DNA of 64,000 bases from Saururus chinensis (GCA_035235625.1 CP141150.1:1860001-1924000), one strand, 5' to 3'. Counted from the first letter of the stretch, positions 1-11,363 are shown. Numbers and translations: made by a program. The notes: generated from the letters alone by a model not told the origin.

Positions 1-440
1 ATCGGCCCCATATATATATATATATATATTTGTTAGAAGTAGATATTATATTAAATGGGTTAAGTCCATATCATTAAGGTGAGTATAATATTTATATGGG
101 CTAAGCTATTACTATTTATGTGATCAAACCCATATTACTTAAGTAGGTCAAGCCTATATGGTAGAAAGTCCAAACTTACTTTGTCTTAAATGAGAATCAC
201 ACATGTGAACTGGTTAAAGAAGTTAATAGTCCCACATCACCTAAAAAAAAGTGATGGTTTTAGTATATAAAATATTAGTTTGGCTTTTTAAGTTAGGCCC
301 TTAGGCCAACCCACTTTTGTGGGGGAGAGAGATGTTGAACCAATACACCTATGTGGGCTAACCCACATGCGTGTGCTACCGCTGTTCGGCCACACGTGCG
401 AACCAAATATAGTAAAGTACAAAAATATTTGTAGGATTCT
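1..440. other. AT-rich intergenic DNA, no gene
   Basis: No credible coding frame. An (AT)n microsatellite occupies about 11-30. The stretch around 228-290 (a 'tcccacatcacc' motif followed by an AT-rich TATA-like segment) resembles promoter parts of plant LTR retrotransposons, but no LTR boundary can be placed. Confidence 0.5.
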
Positions 441-1437
441 ATCTTAATATTCTTATTTTCGTGCTTTTACAAAGTTTGTGATGAGAAGTCTTACTGGAAT
501 GATTATGATCGAATCAAGCAAGTCGCTCTATCCTTAAGATAGAATTCGCCCTCCTTAACGATGCTTAGGACTTTTGGATGTCTACCTCTCAGGATAAGAC
601 GATTAACCATGTACTGTAGGAGCACCTCCAACACAGTATATGCAACGAAACACAATATATATGCTCTCACAGAAATGGAAACGGACGGAAATCCAATGCA
701 GGATTAGTGCATCAATCATTTTCAATGATTTTATAGGAAATCCCGTTGAAGATACTCTTTCTCGTTCAAACGGATGCGTCTATCTGTTAATAGACACATT
801 CTTTAGTGAAAACAAACCGGACTTATTTTGGTTAATAGAAAATCAAACTAAATAAATAGAAAACCAAACCAAATGAATTTGTCCAAAAAATATTATCTTG
901 TTGACCCAACCCGACCTGACCCGGCTCGGCTCAGTTCGGTTGGCATACACAGCAGGCCGGCCGGGTCGGGTTGGGTTAACAAGATAATATTTTTAGGACA
1001 AATTTATTTAGTTTAGTTTTCTATTTATTTGGTTTGATTTTCTATTAACCAAAATGGGTCAGGTTTGTTTTCACTAAAGAATGTGTCTGTTAACGGATGG
1101 ACGCATCCGTTTGAACAGGAAAGAGTGTCTTCAACGGGATTTCCTATAAAATCATTGAAAATGATTTTTGTACTAATCTTGTATTAGATTTCTGTCCGTT
1201 TCCATTTTTGTGAGAGCATACATACTGTGGTTCACTGCATGTACTGTGTTGGAGGTGCTCCTACAATACATGGTTGATCATCTTATCTTAGGAGGTAGAT
1301 GCCCAAGAGTTCTAAGTACCATTAAGGAGGGCGAATTCTATCTTAAGGACATAGCGACTTGCTTGATTCGATCATAATCATTCCAGTAAGACTTCTCATC
1401 ACAAACTTTGCAAAGGTACGAAAATAACAATATTAAC
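441..1437. repeat. Long inverted repeat (foldback), about 490-bp arms
   Basis: The segment from about 441 to 940 returns in reverse complement at about 955-1437. Matching landmarks include a 'gatgagaagtcttactgg' block at 481 and its complement near 1380-1400, and a 'ggaggtgctcct' block at both 620 and 1250. Similarity is high along the whole arm with scattered substitutions. The short centre near 940 is GC-rich (cccgacctgacccggctcgg) and itself nearly palindromic. A transcript across it would fold into a hairpin of about 490 bp. The small ORF at 640-855 lies inside the arm and looks incidental. Confidence 0.85.
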
Positions 1438-1439
1438 GA

Positions 1440-2180
1440 GAGGCATTAATCAAAATGACTTTTCAATATATCGTATTACACAAAATGTCTTTAATTTTCA
1501 AGTAATACACAAAATAGTCATGCTCAATATATCGTTTTACACAAAATGTCATTAATTTTTAAGTAATATACAAAATAGTCATGTGCATGTGTAAACATAA
1601 TATACAAAATAACCCTATGTACATGTAAACATTTATACATATGACATAAATTGTCTAAAATTTTTATTTCTTATTTTTTTCTTTTAACTTCACTAAGTGA
1701 GTGCTTCACTACCTCATACTTCTGCTCCATCACGTCTCGTTTTTTTTTAAAATTAATTGTTTAGAAAATATATGTCGCTAATTGCATTGAGTATAATATC
1801 TGCAGTCTCCCATGGCTCACAATTGGACGGAGGAGGTAAAAATTAGTATATTACACAGTCAAATAATGGGTTATGACCTTATTAAAATTAAAAATGAGCT
1901 CTATGTTTGAAAGTATCAATAGAAATTTGGCTAAGAGGCTTGAAAAGCAAACGAAAAAAAAGGAAAAATCGGCCATATATATATATATATATTAAAGAGA
2001 GGAATTGATCAAAATGACCATGTAATATTACACAAAATGTCTTCAACTTTTAGATATACACAAAATGACCCCTATGCACATATAAACCTTCACATATATG
2101 ATATAAATTATATAATTTTTTTCTTTTTTATTTCTTTCCTTTTAACTTCATTAAGTCAGCATTTTTCATTTCCACCACCT
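1440..2180. repeat. Direct repeat pair flanking the two foldbacks
   Basis: A block at about 1440-1730 (cattaatcaaaatgac, then repeated 'tacacaaaatg' units, then a T-rich run and 'aacttcactaagt') recurs at about 2003-2180 with the same order of landmarks. An (AT)n tract sits at 1975-1992. This looks like sub-terminal sequence of a repeat family. No coding potential is seen. Confidence 0.6.
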
Positions 2181-3190
2181 CTGGCTTCTGTTCTACCACT
2201 AACTCTACTGCTTCTACTATCAGTTACACCACCTCTACCATCAACTTCATCATCTTCATCACTGCCTCTGTTTCATCCAATTTGTCTTCTCCTTCTCTGC
2301 CATCATTACCTTCTCTTCCTCACCTTTTCTGCCACCTCATCTTCTTTTTTCTCTCTCTCTCCTCCTCCTCTTCTTCCCTCCCTCTTCTTCTTTTTCTCCT
2401 CTCCTCCTCTCTATCCTCCTCCCCTTTTCTTTCTCGCTCACCTCCTATTCCTCTCTGTTGGAATCTAACAATACCAATTATATACTAGCCAATTGAGTGA
2501 TTTAAATTTTACTTTTTTTTTATCTACAAGCCTAAATCTTTAAAAATGAACCCACGAACATGTTAAATAACTTAAAAGTAAGAATGGGTTTGATTTGTAC
2601 TCAGTTCTGAGTTTTATCAAATGTTAAGCCAAAACTTGTACTAATAATCATGATAGTCAACTGTACAATCAGTAATCGACTATCGATAGCCGGCAACTAA
2701 TAGTCACAGTTGAGTGTCAGCAACTGATAGTCACAGTGGACTATGATAGTCGATAGTCAACAACCGATAGTGATAATTGATTGCCAATGTCAATTTGATT
2801 GTCACAACTTTTAGTAAAAGGTTTAGGTTAACATTAGAGAAAACACAAAATCAAGTACAAATAAATCTCACTCTTACTTTCAAGTTGTTTAACATGTTCA
2901 TTTTTAAAGATTTAGGCTTGTAGATTAAAAAAATTAAAATTTTAATCACTCTACCAACTAGTTTATAACCAGTCTCATTAGATTCTGGCAAGGAGATAGA
3001 GGCAACCAAGGAAGAAAATGGGAGGAGAAGAAGAGAGAGAGAGGAAAGGAGGGTGAGAGGAGGAGGAAAAAGGAGAGGAGGAGAGAAGGAAAAAGAAGAG
3101 GAGGAGGTGGCAAAAGAGGTGAGGAAGAGAAGGCGATGGTGGCAGAAAAAAATGAAGATGAAATTAAATAAAACAAAAGATGCAACAAAG
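2160..3190. repeat. Second long inverted repeat with pyrimidine/purine arms
   Basis: The left arm (about 2275-2645) is a CT-rich tract followed by 'ctacaagcctaaatcttt'. The right arm (about 2815-3190) is its reverse complement, ending in a GA-rich tract at 2990-3130. The loop (about 2650-2810) holds many 'gatagtc/gactatc' words in both orientations. The Ser/Leu/Pro-rich ORFs on the CT tract are composition artefacts. Confidence 0.8.
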
Positions 3191-3239
3191 ACGACAAAAT
3201 TGGTAGTAGAGGTAACATAATCGGTGGCAGAGGTTTTAT

Positions 3240-3570
3240 TATATTTGATAGAAAAATTTAATCAATTTTTTAGCTTTTACCCACTGGGGTTGGATATATG
3301 GTAAAACTCACCCAATTATACCCTAATGGGTTTGGGTTTTTAAATTCAACTTAAATAGCTATTAGGGTCAAATTTAAATTTACTATTTCTTAAATGATAT
3401 TAGGTTTGAATTTAACAAAACTCGATATGAATAAGATTATAAATATAATTTTTTTATATTTTAATAAAATCCAACCCAACTTAAGTTAGATTTAGGTTAT
3501 TAAATTTAAATTTACTATTTTTTAAATAATATTAAATTCGAGTTTAGCAAATCCCGACCCTAACCTGACC
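3240..3570. repeat. AT-rich spacer with a direct repeat
   Basis: A segment beginning 'aaatttaaatttactatttc' at about 3370 recurs at about 3505, some 135 bp apart, each followed by 'gatattaggtttgaattta'-like sequence. It ends in 'cccgaccctaacctgacccgg' -type words. This is the upstream flank of the U-box gene. I see no gene. Confidence 0.5.
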
Positions 3571-3579
3571 CGGTCGCAT

Positions 3580-4054
3580 CTCCCGCTACCCTTCCCTTGC
3601 CTAAACATCTTTCTACAAACCCTTTTCCTCTTTCAGTCTCTCTCTCGTCCACTTTCTCCGAGTCTCCTTCCCTCTGCAACGTCCTCGGCTTCCTCTCCCC
3701 AATTTTTCCTTTCAAAGCTGAGTCTCTCACCCAGTTCAAAATTTCAGTTCTCATTTACTGAATTGCTAATTTACATTCACCAATTCTTTCAAATTCCCTG
3801 CCTTGGTTGCTTCTCCAATTCTCAATTGATCTCTTTCAGCCCCTATTGCTGTACTTTGAGCTCTGAAGTCCAAACCCAAGTAGAAGATGTCTATTTGAAG
3901 CTGCAGCGTGATGTGAGGAGCTTCAAAGCTGGCTCTTTTCCTGGCATTTGATGGATTTATTGGGTGTCCAGAAGGTAAATTTTGAAATTTGTGCGTTTTC
4001 TGGACCTGTGGAGTGGGTATAAGACGAGGAAGTGTCCAAGTACGAGAATGATTG
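3580..4054 (+). promoter_or_regulatory. Probable promoter/5' leader of the U-box gene
   Basis: A pyrimidine-rich stretch at 3585-3760 (ctctctctcgtcc, tccttccctctgc) is typical of a plant 5' leader. A short upstream reading frame starts at ATG 3951 and stops at 4020-4022 (23 codons). A second upstream ATG at 4048 opens a different frame that overlaps the main CDS to 4392. It has A at -3, whereas the main ATG at 4055 has T at -3. Transcript start and any leader intron cannot be placed from sequence alone. Confidence 0.5.
3951..4022 (+). CDS. Short upstream ORF (23 codons) in the U-box leader
   Basis: ATG at 3951 reads 23 codons (MDLLGVQKVNFEICAFSG..) to TAA at 4020-4022, 32 bp before the main start. 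Nothing suggests a conserved peptide. It is listed because, if the leader is transcribed from upstream of 3951, it would be met before the main ATG. Confidence 0.3.
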   Translation: MDLLGVQKVNFEICAFSGPVEWV

Positions 4055-7000
4055 ATGAGCGGAGTTGGGATGCAGATTCCTCCGCCGCCCATGGCTCCGA
4101 TCCCCTTGGCCGCGCCGCCGACGAACCCACCCCCGTCGTCATCCTCGTCCATGCGGTCCCCGGGGGCCGCCCCGGTGCAGTCCCTGTCCCTGGGCCTCCT
4201 CTCGCTTCCTCCATCGTCTTCCGGAGCTGTCCACCACCAGGGCATGGTGGGGTCCGAGCCAATTGCTGCCGCCGCGGAGCTCCCTGGGATGGCAAGGGTG
4301 CGGCTTTCGGATATTGTGCCCTACGATGGGGCGCCTTGTGGAGCGTATTTAAAAGTCGTGGAGGCAATATCAGGGTCGCTTACGAGGCATAATGCGGCGG
4401 TGATTGAGCTGGGAAGTGAGGACTCGGCGATCATGAGGTGTGCATTTGAGGGTGCTAGAATGTACTTCCGGGCGAGAGCTGCTAATGGCGGGGGCCTGTG
4501 TGGGAAGTCTGGGAAGGGAGTTTACATTTACCGGGCCGGAAGGTAGGGCCTTTTTGGCGTAGTTTTAAATTTATTATACATGAATAATCGAGTTAAAATT
4601 GAATGATAATGAATCCTCTATGTTGCTGCATTTAGTTTTGATTTATCTCTTAGTAGTTGCTAACTTTTGGATGATAGAATTTGCGTAATTCCAAGTGTAC
4701 ATGTGATTTTAAGGGCGATGCATGAGTTGAATTTGTGTCCTTTTGCTAAATGGAATGGAAATTCTGTTTTTTGCCTAAAAAAGTTCTTGTTTGTTAGATG
4801 AAATGTTCTGCGAAACTCTGGAATTATCGTGAAAAAAAAAGAATATAGAAAAAGAATCCATATATATGAAGAACGACAAGGATACATATTTAGTTGCATG
4901 ATCCAGGAAAAAACTAAGTGGTGCATTATTTTTTATTAAGAATAGTTAGTGTAGGGATGAAATTTTCTGTCTTTGGGTGGTCAATATCTGTGTGTTTATA
5001 AGTACTGAAGCAGTTATTTGGGAACACGTTTTGCATTTCTTGTTTGAAAGTTATATATACCATCTCTGAGCAAAACTTGCCACATTGACACTAGAGCATT
5101 GGAAGATGGAGACTCATCACCTCCGTGTGCAGCTGAAGCTTTTAGATGTTTGGGGAGAGTAGCTCGTGCAGCGTTATGTGCAATAGCAAGGCATCTTCGT
5201 CTCCGTAGCGAGTGAGCACGTTATTTTTTCTGAAGATCATATTTAATTGGGTCTTATTTCTACAAAATTCTGATTGTTTCTATTTCTCTTACTATGCAAT
5301 GGCAGTGTGTTTAATCATCTATTAGATGACAATCCTTTACCTTCAAATGAAGCATCTTCATCTGTGCTAGTAGCATCATATACGAATTCCTCTCTTCAGA
5401 CTGGAAGACTTTCCTCTGGGGGAGGGAAACACAGCTATAACAATGAAGTCGAGAAGGGTTTGTTGACATTAGTTGCTTCAGATGCTCCTGGCATTCAGGT
5501 AATCTATTTTACCCTCTTTCTCATTTAAAGGATTGCCAGGCTCCTTTGAAACTGGTAAAACTTGGTTGATTCACAAATTATGCATTTTTTTCCTTGAACC
5601 TCGAATCATCTTTCGTAGTTACTTTTTGCATAGGTTTGTGACCCAAATGGTCGTTGGTATCTAGCAGACAATGGGTCGAGGCCTGGGGATCTTCTACTCC
5701 TTACTGGGAAGGCATTAAGCCATGCTACTGCTGGTCTTCGCCCAGCTCCTTCATATAGAATTGTAAATGACTACTTATTCGGTGGCACATTTGGTGGAAG
5801 GTTTTCTCTCTCTCTCTCTTTTCCCCCCTCTTGCTCTCATGTGTGACTGTGTGTTCATATAATTGTGGCTGTGCTCTGAACATTAACCAGAGTTCTATAT
5901 ATGTATGCAGGACTTCACTTGCATTTAGGCTTATGCCTCAAGGTAATGCTATATTAGATTGCTCCCCAATTGCAGCAGCTGGCCATGTGATTCCCCAGAG
6001 ATACGTACCAATATCAGTGAGCCAATTTATGGATGACTTGTCTACCGAGGAAGATGCTGTGCATGCCCGCTATGATAATGTCTATGTAAGTCCTTATTGG
6101 AATGTGAGACATATTTTTCTCTATGTGTAGAAGTTGCCTCTTTAGGAATTTCTTTCTAACGCCTACTTATATTTTTTCTATATGTGTAAAAGTATCCTCC
6201 TTAGGAGTCTCTTTCCTCCTGAGAAAATAGTAGTGTTTTATAAAAATAAGAAATGAACCTGAGATCTAGTATTTGTTTCTATGGAATTGCTATTGATTGC
6301 AGTTCTTTCCGAGGATATGTGTGATTAATGTCCTTTTTTATTTTTTGAACGTCTGATGATATAGTATTCTTTCATTGCTTTCATTTGCTACTTCTATTTC
6401 CCTCGAGCATAATTAAGGGGTTGTTTGGGAGGCGCTTTGTGGGAAAGCGCTTTAAGGGGAGGAAAGTGTTTGGATAGCCCATTTTAATTTGAAATGACTT
6501 TTCTGGATGAAAATCACCTTTTGGGTCAATTCAAACCGAATTGACCCAAAATATGATTTCTTGAAGAACTCTCCTCCTTTTTTGAAACGTTGTGAAAAGA
6601 CATTTTACCCATCATTTCTTTGGTGTGATAATAATGTTGGAGGATATTTTTGTTATTTTACACACAAAAATCAAAAGTGAGCTAAAATCTGATTTCTCTT
6701 TAAAATCATCCAAATAAAACTCTAACCAAACATCTTCCGTTTTTGCTTTTCTTGCCAAAAATCGATTCTAATAAAAATCCATTTTCTTTCTACTTAAAAA
6801 TGTTAGCCAAAAAGGCCCTAAAAATCTTTACATTCTATGAATTTTAGCATTTTATTCAAATATTTTGATGCAGGATGTTCCTAATAGTTTGAATAAGGAT
6901 CCATCGTTGAGAAGTGTTCTCTCAGATCCTATATCGTAAGTCCATACCTTCTGTTGATTGAATGCTTCTTATTGTTCCTTGGTATTAAATATTGATGATC

Positions 7001-9509
7001 ATTTAGCATTTTGGTAATTGTCTTTTCTATTCATACGAAGCTGATCTATGTTGTTACTTTTTTATATTTCGATAAATGATGTAGTACAATAAGCATTCTT
7101 CAGTAATTGTTGAAATTATATATACTTTTCTATTGTTTGAACCCTTTTGAAGATCACTAAATCATAGGAAAGGCCTACTATTTGTTATTTGTATTAAAGG
7201 AAGAAGTTAGTTTGACAAAAAAAATTGCAATTCTAGCAACATATACCGAAAATACGACTGAGTCATCATTTGAGTTAAAACCTTGATTGAACTAGCTCCT
7301 ATGTTTGTAGATTTGGGAACCTTAACAGGTAATTTTTATCTTAGTCTTAAGTTCCATGCATCTTTTTATCTACTATCCTGAAAACTATGAATTATATATG
7401 TTTTTTGAAAACCAACTAACCAAGTGTTTGCTATCCCAAAATATTTCCTGCATGTCTTAATTGTCTTCTGATCAATCTTAGGTGACTTATAAGGTGTTGT
7501 ATGCTGTTATAATAATCTAAAATTTTCGTTCCGTCTTATGTTTTCTAGTGGTGTATATCTTGAAGATGCTATGGCTGTTTCTTGTGGACATTCTTTTGGG
7601 GGTCTGATGCTGAGAAAGGTCCTTGAGATGGTAGGAGTTAACTTCTTACTCTTTCTTTTAGGTCAAATGAATTAGGTTCTGAAAGTTACACGCAGTCCTG
7701 CTTTCTGTCTTTATAGCATGACCAGCTTCTTGTTTTATTTCAAGGCACCATGGCTATTTCACTGCCTTAGCTCGTCTTATCCTACTTCATAAGTTTTTAT
7801 TCATTTACTCATGAGAGACTTAGAGAAATGGAGTGAGGAGACACGGGCCATTGCTTCCCTTTCCTTTGCCTTTATATCATATATACAGTGCGGCTTGAAT
7901 GCTTCTTATATTTGTTTAATGCTAGTGTTAATAAAAGATATGATAGATATACCTAAATATTGGAATGTCTTTGGATTTGTGACAGTCAAGATGCACACTT
8001 TGCAATGTTGAGATTGAGCCTGGAAACTTGATACCCAATTATGGTAAGTAAAGGTAACCTATAGACAATACAAAAGAAAAGAAAGATTAATTTATTTATC
8101 TGAAATTTCTTATAATTAAGTGTTATGGTCAACTGACATGGAGATCTCTTCTACAGCTCTAAGAGCTGCAGCAGCAGCTGTGAAGCAGGAGGATGACCGA
8201 AGGCTCTTCCACAATGCTGCACTTAGAAAGCGAAGAAAAGAAGTGGGTGAACATATGGAAGCATTGAAGAGGCTTAACAAGGTAACAATTGTGAATGAGC
8301 ATATCTAAGAGATGTTTGAATCTATTCATTTTCAAACGCATAGTGTTTTTGTATTCACTTGTTTAAGTTTCATTCATTAAAAAAATTACTACAGGAATTT
8401 GTTTTTTTGCAGGAAAATGGAGAGATCGCTCCTGATGGGGACAGCTTAAGACACCACAAGGGTGTCCAGTACCCATTTGCAGTAAGTGAGAAAGTATTAA
8501 TCAAGGTGAGTTTCTTACATATGTTTTTTTTTAATTTAAAAAGTATAATCAGTGAGCAATTTCAAACGGATAATTACTATGCAGGGTAACAGGAGAACTC
8601 CTGACAAGTTTGTTGGAAGGGAGGCAGTAATTACGTCCCAATGCCTAAATGGGTGGTGAGATAATTTTTGTCATGATACTAATAAAATTGAAGCATTGGA
8701 ACTGTTTACCGGAAATGCAACAAATTTTTACTTGTAATATTTAGACCTTAACTAGTCATTTCTGTCCTGTATATCCTCAATTGTCTTTTTTCCCGAGGGT
8801 TTTCCTCCGGTGTATCCTATAGGGATGGGGATTTGTTTTTTCTGATAGTCTTTGGCAGTTTTAAGTTGTCATTTTACTTCTTTATTCCTTCATTTTTCTT
8901 TATATCAATGGTTCTCTTCCCGGTTGCTCAGAGACTGACTGTCCGTATCAATTGTTGTTGTCCAATCACAAAGCATTATTTAATTCTGCTTGCTATTATA
9001 ATCCCATAGCCATGACTCTGTGTAATGCTGCCATCAATTGTCAATTAAGGAACCAAGTTGGCATTTAATATACATCTTTAATTGTCTCATTTAGCTAGCA
9101 ATGTTTCTCCCTCTCTAAAGAATATCTGTTTGTCTTTGTTTTCACTCAGTTGCCTTTAGTGCCCTAGGATTCTAAAGCTTCTGCCTTTTCTTTTTCTTAC
9201 TATGATACTCTATATGTTTATTCAGCAATACTACATCAAAGCTCCTTTCATCTGCTAGAACTGTTGGTCTGATTCCATTTAATCTGGAGTTCTCTTCTTG
9301 TCTTTATATACTACAATGGAGAACTATCAATTTGAAGTTGAAATTTTGGTTCGTTTACTTAATATCATCTTTTGTTAACCAGGTATCTTCTCAAGATTTT
9401 AGACACAGGAGAGAGTGTCCGTCTCCAATACAGATCTCTACAGAAAACCTCAAGTTCTCCATCTGACAATAGGGTCCAGTTGCAGCAATTGATTCAAAAT
9501 AGTGCTTGA
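4055..9509 (+). CDS. PUB62: U-box domain-containing protein 62-like (plant PUB62/63 family), 12 exons
   Basis: Exons by GT-AG junctions that keep one open frame: 4055-4542, 5095-5211, 5306-5498, 5634-5800, 5911-6085, 6874-6935, 7549-7630, 7986-8043, 8157-8281, 8413-8505, 8585-8655 and 9383-9509. They total 1758 nt, 585 aa. Residues 1-75 are Pro/Ser/Ala-rich. Residues 78-162 (MARVRLSDIVPYDGAP, RHNAAVIELG, KGVYIYRAGR) and the following exons form the conserved N-terminal region of the PUB62 family. The U-box-like domain runs about 396-460: DPISGVYLEDAM, CGHSFGG at 413-419, CTLCN at 431-435. It is followed by a basic, possibly helical segment (DDRRLFHNAALRKRRKEVGE). The C-terminal block GNRRTPDKFVGREAVI / LNGWYLLKILDTGESVRL is family-typical. 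The inferred role is a ubiquitin E3 ligase; substrates are unknown. All exons are open, so the gene looks intact. The start is MSGVGMQIPP at 4055; Met6 (4070) is an alternative. The symbol is assigned by family resemblance from memory. Confidence 0.9.
5801..5830 (+). repeat. (CT)n microsatellite at the start of intron 4
   Basis: A run of CT dinucleotides begins just after the exon 4 donor (5801) and passes into C-rich sequence. It is an intronic microsatellite. Confidence 0.7.
6415..6825. mobile_element. hAT-like MITE in intron 5 of the U-box gene
   Basis: The left end reads 'aggggttgtttggg' and the right end 'gccaaaaaggcccta', whose complement is 'tagggcctttttggc'. This is the GGG..TTTGG / CCAAA..CCC terminal pattern of many non-autonomous plant hAT elements. 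Inside is a perfect 13-bp inverted repeat with a 5-nt loop (tttgggtcaattc / gaattgacccaaa, about 6516-6546). No target-site duplication could be confirmed. Exons 5 and 6 on either side are intact. Confidence 0.5.
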
Positions 9510-10306
9510 TTCCATTTGGTAGATTATGTACAAATGTGACGTGTTGTAACTTGACAGGGATCTCATCAGGATATGAGCATGGAGTATAAGCGCATCATTC
9601 CTGGCAAATCTCAGAAGGCCCGTTTAAGATAATGTATTTGGCCTCTGTTCATTGTATGTAAAGTTGACATCCCTGAAGGGGAAATTTTTTACCCATGCGT
9701 GTTAATTTCGAGTTCAAAGTTTGTAAAGAAGGAAATAGTTGTAGGGAAGGAATTAGTTTTAGGGACTTAATTAACCAGCGTTACTCTGCTGCTTCTGTCA
9801 AGCAGGGTTGTTATCATAGTAATCTGTAACTTGCTTCCACCTGCCTGCTGGCATCAGTTTTATAGTAACTTCATTTTGTGTTAATTGAGATTTTGAATTG
9901 TTTTCACAGGTTAAAAGTGATCATGATATTGTTTGTTACTGATGGTTTGCCTCTGATTTTCCTTATGGAGGTAGAATTAGACGTTTGCCTCTGATTTTCC
10001 TTGTGGAGGTAGAATTAGACCTTTGTCATGGGAAGCCCCCATTAACTGGTTGTTTCCACAAGAGCTTCAAGACACTCCTTGTAATAGTTCTCGTGTCTCT
10101 CCTAGTCAGGTTTACTGATGCAACTGCATGGGGTGCTGGTGAGGTCTTTGTACTACGACTCTTTTCTTCTGTTTACTCTCTGAAGTGCCCAGGATCAAGG
10201 TAGCAGGAGTTGCGAGGGCATTAGGGTGATGGAAATAAGATCACATCTTATATTAAAAGTAAAGATACAGGGAAATAAGATATAATTCCCAGTGCCCTTA
10301 CCTTAA
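9510..10306. other. 3' region between U-box gene and carboxylesterase; 38-bp tandem duplication
   Basis: This is the 3'-UTR and intergenic spacer between two convergent genes. A 38-bp unit (gtttgcctctgattttcc...) is tandemly doubled at 9945-9982 and 9983-10020, differing at one base. The small ORF at 9985-10203 has no recognisable features. Confidence 0.6.
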
Positions 10307-11305
10307 TTACACTTTTAATATTTTAGCACTGCAATTCGTCTCTGAAACGAATTTCTTCACGTCCATCAGCAGGGTCAGACCTTTGTCTATATCAAGGTAA
10401 TCCACCCCATGGTACCCATCTTTCTCGAACCGTTCCACCACCTCTACCCCACTCTCCCTCAGCATCCGGACCAGTTCCCGCTGCCGGTCAACCACCGGAT
10501 CTCGGCCATAACAATTCACCATGCACCTTGGCAGCCCCTGGACCAGCTGGTTCAGCGAACCCAGGTTACAGAACTCGTGATCCCTGTCTGCCCCTTCCGG
10601 GAGGGCCATCTCCCACTTCAAATCGGTGGCAGGTAGGCTCATTACTCCCTCTTTTCCAAACATCAGCTCGGATGGGGTCCTCTCAACCCCGCCCAGGAAA
10701 GGCTGGTTCAGGATCAAACCAGCAATCCAGACTCGGCCAAGGTCCAGCTCCTGGATCCTCAGCGCAACATGGTAGGCAATGTTTCCACCCGCACTACTTC
10801 CCATGAGGAAGCAGCGAGTGGGGTCTCCTAGGTCCCTCAGCCATGGCTCATTGGCCCACTCATCCTGGACCCACTTGACGGCGTCTATTGCATCGGCGTA
10901 AGCGGCTGGGAGCCGGTGCTGAGGGGCGAGCCGGTAGTCCACAGAGACAACAATGGCCGGAATCTCCACGGCCTTTTGGCCACAGGCAGCATGGATAGCT
11001 GGGGTGGCAGAGCTGAAGAGAATGAAACTGCCGCTGTGGAAGTAGAATATGACCGGAAGCTTAGCTCCAGATGGGACCTGATGGGGCCGGTAGATGCGAA
11101 GCCAAGTGTCCTGGGCCCGATTGAATGTGATGTCCTTATACGAGAATCGGACGGTCGAGGGGAGTTGGGCAAGATTGAATGGATGGTCCTCAGGTACAGC
11201 GAAGGACCCATCTTGGTTCCGGATGACGTTCATGAGCTTAAACGGGTCGATGACGGGTACTTCGGATCCTTGGCCAGAAGCAGGTCCTCCTTGTAGTGAC
11301 TCCAT
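10307..11305 (-). CDS. Plant carboxylesterase (CXE), alpha/beta-hydrolase-3 fold, intronless
   Basis: Single-exon, 332-aa enzyme of the plant CXE family (related to HSL/GID1-type hydrolases), expected to hydrolyse small carboxylic esters in the cytosol. Visible motifs: YFHSGSF at 88-94, where family members usually have HGGGF for the oxyanion hole; VSVDYRLAPQHRLPAAYADA at 120-139; the nucleophile elbow GSSAGG at 169-174 with Ser171; the Asp region YGRDPVVD at 266-273; and the catalytic His in GYHGVD (His299). The frame is open upstream to 11410. The Met at 11305 is preferred because a TATA box lies at 11357-11363, downstream of that upstream Met, and because family proteins start near there. 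The length is normal for CXEs. The gene converges on the U-box gene. The region upstream is duplicated with decayed CXE fragments. Substrate is not predictable, and the HSGS variant leaves full activity uncertain. Confidence 0.88.
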   Translation of the reverse strand: MESLQGGPASGQGSEVPVIDPFKLMNVIRNQDGSFAVPEDHPFNLAQLPSTVRFSYKDITFNRAQDTWLRIYRPHQVPSGAKLPVIFYFHSGSFILFSSATPAIHAACGQKAVEIPAIVVSVDYRLAPQHRLPAAYADAIDAVKWVQDEWANEPWLRDLGDPTRCFLMGSSAGGNIAYHVALRIQELDLGRVWIAGLILNQPFLGGVERTPSELMFGKEGVMSLPATDLKWEMALPEGADRDHEFCNLGSLNQLVQGLPRCMVNCYGRDPVVDRQRELVRMLRESGVEVVERFEKDGYHGVDYLDIDKGLTLLMDVKKFVSETNCSAKILKV

Positions 11306-11356
11306 CTTCTCTCCTCTTTGTTCCTCTATCTGCACTCTGGTGTTCTCCCCGAGTCC

Positions 11357-11363
11357 ATTTATA
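11357..11363 (-). promoter_or_regulatory. TATA box of the carboxylesterase gene
   Basis: On the minus strand this reads TATAAAT within 'catataaatgg', 52 bp before the preferred ATG at 11305. That gives a short purine-rich leader (agaggaacaaagaggagag). The same box survives in the downstream duplicate near 12725-12731. Confidence 0.55.

Noticed and set aside
2037-2488. Ser/Leu/Pro/Phe-rich ORFs
   Set aside because: Translation of a CT-rich tract that is one arm of a foldback. The reverse arm gives equivalent ORFs on the other strand.
3766-4392. Overlapping ORFs on both strands over the start of the U-box gene
   Set aside because: Shadows of the GC-rich first exon. Only the frame from 4055 joins the downstream exons with correct splice phases.
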